Position numbers and translations under genes: made by a program
In this document: positions 56,016 through 64,000 of the stretch, piece after piece
Position numbering within the stretch: the first letter of the stretch is position 1
Layout of the letters: every line of letters begins with the position of its first letter
From: Cryptomeria japonica
Taxonomy: Eukaryota; Streptophyta; Pinopsida; Cupressales; Cupressaceae
Direction of reading: 5' to 3'
DNA length: 64,000 nucleotides
Assembly (NCBI RefSeq): GCF_030272615.1
Contig: NC_081414.1
Coordinates: 818,908,396-818,972,395, forward strand
Notes under the pieces: generated by a model
Seen by the model: only the letters and a program-made list of their open reading frames with translations
What the model was told of the DNA's origin: nothing
Databases searched by the model: none

Positions 56016-59000
56016 AACTAGCTAATCAACTATACATATCAATATTTTTTTTTAAACACACCACATAACATTACTAACTCATCATGAAATTAAATATAAC
56101 ATTTGAACAATATGAAGATTTTCTCCTAACCAAGTCCTCTTGCAGGTTCCCTAACATTGCAACATACACAAAACTCAAATCAACAACTAATAATCTAACA
56201 TCATAATAAAATGACATAATAAACCAAAATGCACAAACATACATACCTATCATTAGGTTCAGTTTGAACACCAAATTTAGTGTTCCTATGATACCCTTTA
56301 CATAAGATATAATTATGCATTCAATCACATGAGAGTGGTTGATACCAACATCGAACCACTTAGACTCCATTCTTTTGATTACATCACATTAGACTACATT
56401 ACAATGAATTATATCAATCTCCTCAAGGGATTGTCCAAATTACAATGATAATGAAATAATTACCATGATATAATAAAAATAAAAATAAAATACATAGCAT
56501 CTCCTAATACTTCACTAAATCATCTACATCAAGTACTAAATGAAAAATGGAAAGAAGATAAAGTATCCATCCAACACACAAACATAACCACCGGTCCCAA
56601 ATGGAGGTAGGAAACAACCTCCCAACCATGTGGAACCCTTAGGTCCACCCCACCATTCTCTAGAGATAGAGACAAGGCCCCACACACAACACAAGCAAAC
56701 TAGGCTAACAACCAACATTCAAGGAGACACATAAATTACATATGAACAAGCAATACATAGAACAAGCTTTCCCGAGAGGCTTCCAACATGATGACATATG
56801 ATAGGGTTCTAAGATACAATTAGGGAAGAGTGTCACCACATAGCCCCAACATGGTTTATCTTGGCAAGCCTCTCTACGTCCCAACCCCCATTTGGTGACT
56901 CATGTGGAATTGAACAATCCTTTCACAAGGATAAGGAAGTTCGTCTGTGCCAACTACAAATGTCCCCTAGATAGATAAACCTTCTCGCTTCCATGCTTAG
57001 CCTGTACAAGTGCTAAGGCCATGGCTGAGGCAACAAAATTATCTTGATTAGTGTATAATTTTTTGTTATTTCATTTATTTAGTTATCACTTGATTAAGGA
57101 ACTCCCAATGGGTTATCCTGGCTAGCCACTTTAGGGCCCCAACATCCATTAAGAGCCACTTCCCCTATCTTGCACCTAGACACCTCTAATCTTGGGTTTT
57201 ATTTCAAGGTATGATAAACATATATAGCATATAAATCTCAAATAAATCATACATATATCTATAAATAAGAATCATAATCATAAATCATACATGGGGCCTC
57301 TCTAGGTCTTATCCATCGAGATGCACCAATGAATCCAATTCCATATACAATTGCAACTCAATTTATTTAAATTCAAGAATAGAGAAAATATGAATCCATG
57401 ATTCAAAACAAGTAAGTCCATAAAAATTAAAAAATATAGAAATAACAAAAAATAAATTTATCCCAAGCCTCTCGAAACCATCGGGGAACCTGCACACCAA
57501 AAAACTGGGCCAAACAAGAGCAAAACCTAGAACTTGCACATTTAACACTTCTTGATGCACATATGAAACTTCTTGTTGTGCATATGCTAATTCTTTCTAT
57601 TCATATGTCACTTATTTCTGTGATTTTGTTCATTGTAACTGCACATATGAAACAAACTTTGTGTTGACAGAAACATGGGACTTCGAGCTCTAAATTGGGC
57701 ATCAATTTGGACCTAGAAGTGAAATCAAGAAAAGAACCATTTGAGGGGTGCCTATTTCCTTTCTAGAAAAACCTTCAACTTGACTCGAAGCCTCATAAAA
57801 AGGTTAAATATGCTAAACCCTAAAAAACAATCACTTAAAAAACTCCATTGGAGAGGGCCTACTAACCCATAACTCAAAACTCATAACTAGAATTCAAAAT
57901 CCAATATAGACAACATAACAGGTCATCAAATACACCAAGATACAGTGCCAAATCAAATTAAAAATTTAATTAATAAGAGAACCGCAAAACCTTAATACAT
58001 TTTCAAAGAAACCAAGAGAAGAGAGAGGAACTTTTCAATCAAATTCAACAATAAAATTTTAGAAACTTAAACTTAGTTCAAACAATAGACAAGGAAATTG
58101 AATACATCAAATAATTTCCCAAAAACAACCAAATACTACATTTTTTCCAATTGAACACAAAACCCTAAACAATTCCAAGAAAACCTTAGAAAATAGGAAT
58201 GCATTTAAATCATCTTCACCCATACATGCCCAAAAATCAAGATAAATATAAATAACTTCAAAAGTACTAAAAACATCATATTTTCATTTTTAAATAAAAT
58301 ACATAATTACCCTCCTACATTAAGGTCTCAACACCCTACCTTGATTCTTGCGAATACAACACAAACTAAAGGAGATTGGATGAGAGATGAAGTCTAGATG
58401 TAAGTCACACTCAATCAGATTAATCCAACTATAAACAAGACACACACAACCTATGAGAACAAGCAAAAAACCTTCTTCAATAACCCCAATAAATCTCCAA
58501 CAAAATAACTCCTTTTAAATGCACAAGAAAATGGGAAAGAAAATCTCAACAATTCTCTCTCTTAAAAAGCTAAAATCCAATCCTCTCAAACTTTAACAAA
58601 AACCACCATTCAAGAGTAGCCTTTCCCCTCCAAAAAAACCCTCAAATAATGTGAAATCCCCTCACAAAATTGTGTACGAGAAACTCAACCAGTTCCCACA
58701 AATAAACTTATTAATTAAAACATAAGCCAAGATTAAAATCAAAAGTGAAAACCAACTCCCCACTAATCAAAATTAATTAAATAATATGTCCCAAGTATAA
58801 TATATATCATCCCACTCTAAGCATGTTTATACAAATAAAGCTTTATATCATTTTATAATTCTGTAAATAAATAATCTCATAATTAAATAGTGGGAATAAA
58901 TATTTTAATATAAATACAAATAAATCATATCTTAATAATTAAATAATAATATTATTAATAATAATACTAATTATAAATACTTACACTTAAATTAAAATAA

Positions 59001-59639
59001 CCAACTCATAAATATTATTAGACACCACACATAAATCCCTACGAAATAGCCGAGATAGACACTACATTCAGCACATACCACCACAACTGACTCAGGGATG
59101 CAAGCATTGCTCTTATGGTAATTTGAATAGATGGACACAAGACTAAGAATGATGATCCTAATATGAAACAATGGTTAGGTTCATTCAACTTAGGCCTTAA
59201 TGTTATCTCCACTACCACCATTAGGGATTGTTAGACTCACTCAGACTTGTAAAGCTAGGTAGAGTCGATGTCTGGTACCTATATCCAAAACAAAACACAT
59301 AAACACCTACACACATATGCATCCATACATATACATCTGAAAATTAATATTAGTAGTCATAAGCATTCATTATACACACTCATTCAAACATATGTTAGTA
59401 CATCATAAACACAATACATCATCTATCATATAACCATCAAGATATTATAACATAAAAACCTAACATCATCGATTGACCTCATGAGCATAAAACATCATAA
59501 TCATAACACTTTATCTCACATCTAATCATGATGCAAATCTACACATTAAACCCTATTATTTTGATGTTATACCCTCATCATAGATACACTACTAGGACAT
59601 CATGTTAGTAATCATAAACCCTCATATCACTGAATGGTC
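56016..59639. other. AT-rich spacer, nothing recognised
   Basis: 3.6 kb rich in CAT/ATA words with only short chance reading frames on either strand. No LTR end, terminal inverted repeat or gene signal could be supported. Confidence 0.4.
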
Positions 59640-62053
59640 CTATAATGGTGAGAATTAGGGTTTCACCAATTAAGGTAACAAAATAACTTATTTGGCAACT
59701 TATCTCTACTCCTTCTTTCTTTGTTATCATAAACAATTCCCCCTCTAGATTCTTCAAGCCTTCAAGAGGTTTAAGACAAGGGGATCCCATCTCCCCCAGC
59801 TTCTTTACTATCATGGCAGAAATCTTAAGTAGATATCTTCAAAATTTGACTAGTTCAGGGGAAATCAAAGGGTTGAGGCCTTCATCTTCCAATCTCGTTT
59901 GCTCACACCATCAATTTGTGGATGACACCATCCTCCTTGGGCCTTCTACTGTCCATAAAACTAGATCTTTCAAAGGTGCATTGCAAATCTATACTCAAGC
60001 TTCTGGTTAGATTATGAATTGGAATAAGACATCTATCTTCTTCATCAATACTCCTCCTCGAAGGCAGAGAAAAATTGCTAACATCATTGGATGTGTTGTG
60101 GATTCCTTTTCTTCAATTTACTTAGGACTTCCACTGGGATCATCCCCTCCTGAAACCTTTTGGATCTCCATTGTGGATAGGTTCAATAAGAAACTACCAG
60201 GATGGAAAGGTTTCTTTCTCAGTCAAGTTGGGAAATTGCAGTTACTAAAATCCTTGCTCCAAAATCTTCATGTTTATGCTTTGAGTCTTTGTATGATCCC
60301 CTCCAAATTTGCTGAAGCAATTGAGAAGATAAAAAAAATATTTTTGTGGTTTGGAGTTGAAGATAGGAGAAGGATGCCTTTGGTTGCCTAGGAGAAGGTT
60401 TGCTTACCCAAGGCTTTGGGGGGTCTAGGCTTAAGGTCTATTAAAGACTTTAACAATGCCTTGTTAGCTAAATAGGTCTGGATGACTTATGGTGAAAAGA
60501 AGGAATGGAATTCAGTGTGGTTCAACAAATACCTTAATGGTGTCCTTTCATTCCTATGACATTCTACATGGTTCCTTCATCTGGAATATCATTCTCAAGG
60601 CTAAGAAGGTGGCTAAAGCTGGAGCTGGCTGGGTATTAGGTAAAGGTTCTAGCATTAGATTTTGGGAAGATGTATCAATTTTTGATGAACCCCTCTTCTT
60701 GTGTCCTGATCTATTGCCCTTTGTCAATATTTGCAAAGCTTTTGGCTATTTTATTTCTGACTACTAGCAGAATTCTTCTTGGGTTAATTAGGAGGAAATT
60801 AATGTTGTCTTTTATCCAATCCATCAGGCTTTGATGTCCTTGTTTGTTAATCCTCTGGTTAAATATTGTTTTATTTGGAGGTTGACCCCAGATGGATCCT
60901 TCTCTGTGACCTCTGTTGTTAGAAAATTGGTTTCTCCCATGCCCCATCCTCCTGTTTGGGCCAAGGCTTGGATCACAAACCTCACCCCTAAAGTCAATAT
61001 TTTCTTCTGGCTTTTGCTCCAAAATAAAATCCTCACTACTAACAATTTAAGTAAGAGAGGGTTCTTGATTTTGAATAGATGTCATTTATGTCTCAATGCT
61101 GAAGAATCTGTATCTCACCTTATGCTTCATTTCCCCTTCATGGTGGAGATTTGGGTATGATTTTGCATAAGTGGAAGATTACTTGGGTCTTTTCGGATAA
61201 GGTGGAAGATTTCTTTGTTCAATGGAGGTGTCCCTCATCCAACACTTTTATCAAAATTCTCTGGTCCTTGTTGTTTCCCTATGTCTCCTTGCATGTTTGG
61301 AAGGAAAGGAACAACAAAATCTTTAGGGAGTCATTTTGCACATATGAGATTATTTTTGACAAAGTGTGTAGATCCAATAGAGAAAATATGAAGTTAATTA
61401 GTAGTGGTATTTGCTACCTTCCTCCCACTTCTATTTCTGAGGAGGATAAAAGGATCTCTATGGAGTGGGGGTTAGAGGATGATATCAGAAAAGTCAAAGC
61501 AAAGAAATCTAGAGACAATGTTGTCTGGAATTACCCTCCGGAGGGATGGTGAAAGTTAATTTCGATGGGGCGTCTAAGGGGAACCCTAGACCTACTTGGG
61601 GGGGGAGGGGGAGTTGTAAGAGATTCTAAAGGGAGTTGTTTGGCTGTGATGGTCTTGCCTTTGGGTTCCCAGACCAATCACATAGTTGAAGCTATAGCAG
61701 CTATGTCGAGCCTTAAAATTATTGAGAAATTGCAATTTAAAAAAGTTTGGATAGAGGGGGACTCCTTAAATATTATCAAATGTCTAAAAGGTTTGGCTAA
61801 GCCCTCTTGGAAAATTAAAAACATTATTATAAGGGCCCTTAAAATTATTGAAGGCTTGGATAGGTGTGTTATAGTTCATACCTATAGGGAAGGAAATAAG
61901 GTTGCAGACACTTTTTTCAACATAGGAGTCAAGTTATTAGCCCCTATAATGTGGCAAGGTGAAAGCAATATGTCTTTAGAGGCTAAGGAGAAATTATTTT
62001 TTGATCGCATTAATGTAAAGTTTATTCCCTTATTATATCATGATGGCCCTTAG
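59640..62053 (+). pseudogene. LINE (L1-type) ORF2, 3' part: RT-zinc finger-RNase H, broken
   Basis: Starts within RT: SRFFKPSRGLRQGDPISPSFF at ~59745-59807, then HHQFVDDTILLG carrying the active-site FVDD, then YLGLPLG and KLPGWKG...SQVGKLQLLKSLLQ. A zf-RVT-like part follows at ~60960-61160 (TPKVNIFFWLLLQNKILT, NRCHLCLNAEESVSHLM), then HVWKERNNKIF and an RNase H domain (GVVRDSKG, EAIAA, WIEGDSLNII) to TAG at 62051-62053. Stops include TAG 60008 and TAG 60389, and there are at least two frame changes, one in the G-run at 61598-61612. Endonuclease and early RT motifs are missing, as in a 5'-truncated insertion. Confidence 0.8.
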
Positions 62054-62273
62054 ATCAAGTTGCTTCATTAATGATGGTCAAGCTGGCGGGAATTTTCTAG
62101 ACTGCATAAGGTGGACTACCCCGAACACTTTGTGGGCAATTATTGTATGCTCTACCTTGGCTCTGTGTTTCTCTATTGGTATTGCAAAGTCTCTTTTTTC
62201 TCAAGCGTTGGAGGGGTTGTTGGAACTACTGAAATAATGGGGGGAAATATTAATAGGAATGAGATGACGAGAT
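62054..62273 (+). other. Region between LINE ORF2 and next ORF
   Basis: Short, no recognised feature; no poly(A) tail or target duplication marks the LINE end. Confidence 0.35.
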
Positions 62274-63807
62274 GTGAAGGTTGGAATAAGGAATGAGAAA
62301 GTGTGGAGTAGATTACAGAAAGGAGGGATAGCAGGGTATATGGAAAAACTACATGGTAAAATGGACCATGTTTCCAAACTCTTTGTTAAGGGATGGAACA
62401 AAAAGAAAGTCACTCTATTTGGGCAGACAGTGAAGTTGGATGAGAATCTGGTTGCAGAGGTTACTAGGCTGTTGATGGAAGGGGCCAAATTCTTTAGGGA
62501 TAGAAAATTTTCTGACAATGCTGTGAAAACATTTCCCAAAAATGAAGATTAAAAGGAGAGGCTTGTCAAGCACGACCAAAGTTACTTCACTCCCAACCAA
62601 GTAAAAATATTTTGGCATAAAATGTTGAAAGTAATAATGGAATTTTTTTAAGTTGATGGGAGGTTTACTAAAGTTTATAGCTAACATTTTGTGTTTCTCA
62701 ATAAATTTAGATATGGGAATAAGGTTTCCTTTCCTTATTATCTGGTTTCTTCCCTTAATGATTGTCTAGCTGACCACATTAAGAACCCTAAGTCATTCTC
62801 TTTGGCTCATCAGGGATTAATCCTTTTAATTTATGAGCACTTTGAAGCTAGGGTTAACAGGGTGAAGACTAGTTTGGAAGATAAAGATGAAGATTACACC
62901 CCTAGTGATGGTTCCAATGACTCTGAGTCTAAGGTTAAGGCCATCACCTCTACCCCCCTTAAGAAGAGGTTCAAAATCCCTAAGAAGAACAATGATGTCT
63001 TGTCAGTAGAGGAAATATCTAGTTACAAGGTGAAGCCCAAGGGGAAGGGTAAGAGGTTAATTTTATCTGATTTTGATATGGGGGGTGAGTAACCTCCTAA
63101 ATTTTTGAAAACCATGAATCAAAACCGATGGACTTGGACTCCTAGGACTTACATGACAAGCCTAAAATGATGCTTGATATTTTGGGAACTGCAAGAAGTG
63201 CCTCGATGGATATATATTTCTTCCAACATTGGGTGTTCCATGATATTAAGACTTTGCATCTCAAGTAGAGAACTACCTCAGCTAAGCTAGAAAGGGTTGA
63301 AGGGGTTGTGGAGAAAGAGGGTCAGGCGATAATTAATGACAAGGGGAAAGGATTTGCTTAAAAGAAAAATGAGTGTTCCTCGTGGAAAGAAGATGAAAAA
63401 AGAATGATGTTGGAGTGCCTCCAGAAAAATGGTGAGGTTATTGATCTTTTTAAGAATAGATATGATGAAAAGTTTGGGGAGATTAGCCTGAAAATAAATT
63501 AATTGAGACTTCTCTCAAGAAGATCATGGAGAATAGTGTGGCTATGCTGAAAATGTCTGATACTAATATGTCGACAATGGTGGCTAGATTGGAGAAGATG
63601 CACAATGATAGGAACTTTGTGGATTTGGAGATGGATGCTGAAGTCTCTAGCTCCAAGGATATCCCTTTCTCTATGAGGTGGACCAAACAAAGCACCAAGG
63701 CTATGGAGGCACCTATGCCTAAGGATCTTCCCAACCTCAAGGAAGCTACAAAGACCATGATGATGGTGGAGAAAAAGGCTACTGACGGTCTCAATATTTT
63801 CATGTAA
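62274..63807 (+). pseudogene. Decayed unknown ORF, possibly LINE ORF1
   Basis: Frame 3 from 62274 to 63092 with TAA at 62550, 62649 and 62682, then frame changes, and a last open part 63526-63807. Recognisable stretches: VTLFGQTVKLDENLVAEVTR, FVFLNKFRYGNKVSFPYYL, KSFSLAHQGLILLIYEHFEA, a basic KRFKIPKKNN segment, a C-terminal helical part. It is followed by T-rich sequence and GGGTCCCCTCAAAACC at the window end. The place downstream of a LINE ORF2 suggests ORF1 of a second LINE, head to tail. This is inference; no RNA-binding motif is seen. Confidence 0.4.
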
Positions 63808-64000
63808 CTAGATTTTTTTGTTTTTGTTGTTGTGTTCGCCAACACCTCACTGGTTTTTTGTTGCTCTTTCCTCTGGCTACTATATCTCTGCTATCCTTCT
63901 CTCTTGCAACCTATTTTGTTGTTAATCTTGGTCCAGTTGTGTTAATGATCTATCTTTGTATTATGATGTAAGGGGTTTTGGGTCCCCTCAAAACCTGTTT

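Overview
The window is transposable-element DNA from a large, repeat-rich plant nuclear genome. Every coding signal I can identify belongs to a retroelement: Ty1/copia, Ty3/gypsy of the Tat type with two RNase H domains, a LINE, and non-autonomous relatives of the LTR elements. I see no convincing host gene, rRNA, tRNA or CRISPR. The very long nested elements and AT-rich spacers fit a gymnosperm, most likely a conifer, but that is inference from element style and not from a diagnostic gene.

Layout. (A) 1-2383: 3' half of a non-autonomous copia-like element (+). (B) 2384-5335: 5' half of a copia element on the minus strand (gag, zinc knuckle, protease) into which A appears to have inserted. 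(G) 5897-~6410: probable solo LTR. 6411-10623: AT-rich spacer with one strong hairpin and an eroded minus-strand LTR. (D) 10624-30630: a 20-kb Tat-type gypsy element with near-identical LTRs, a 2.3-kb leader, gag and pol, and a spliced antisense gene of the plant mobile domain (PMD) family between pol and the 3' LTR. Inside D, 21955-25717 is a nested 3.76-kb solo LTR with a perfect CTATC target duplication. 31141-32770: an older LTR-like sequence carrying a copia-like solo LTR (31918-32704, duplication TATCT). (C) 32771-39352: a complete non-autonomous copia-like element (duplication AACCC) with a zinc-knuckle gag and a ~1,090-codon ORF of unknown function instead of pol. (E) 40869-55688: a minus-strand tandem array of a non-autonomous Tat-type element with its own unknown ORF and no pol. 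It ends in an inverted LTR fragment and is flanked by a 320-bp direct duplication. 59640-62053: 3' part of a decayed LINE. 62274-63807: a decayed ORF that may be a LINE ORF1.

Two partnerships are suggested. D and E share PPT, upstream 3' signals, the first bases of the LTR, a leader block, a hairpin cluster and an antisense first exon, so E looks like a pol-less passenger of D-type machinery. A, C and the solo LTR share LTR ends, and C and B share a related PBS and zinc knuckle, so A/C may depend on a B-like copia element. A and C keep the same unknown protein although their DNA has diverged, which argues that it is a real protein.

All long reading frames are broken. In D every in-frame stop I located is TAG or TGA and none is TAA, which fits C-to-T decay at CAG and CGA, the contexts methylated in silenced plant transposons. 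The most unusual observations are the aberrant right end of array E, the antisense PMD gene with motif-repeat leaders shared by both strands, the array of six 22-bp palindromes in the nested solo LTR, and the two large unknown ORFs in pol-less elements.
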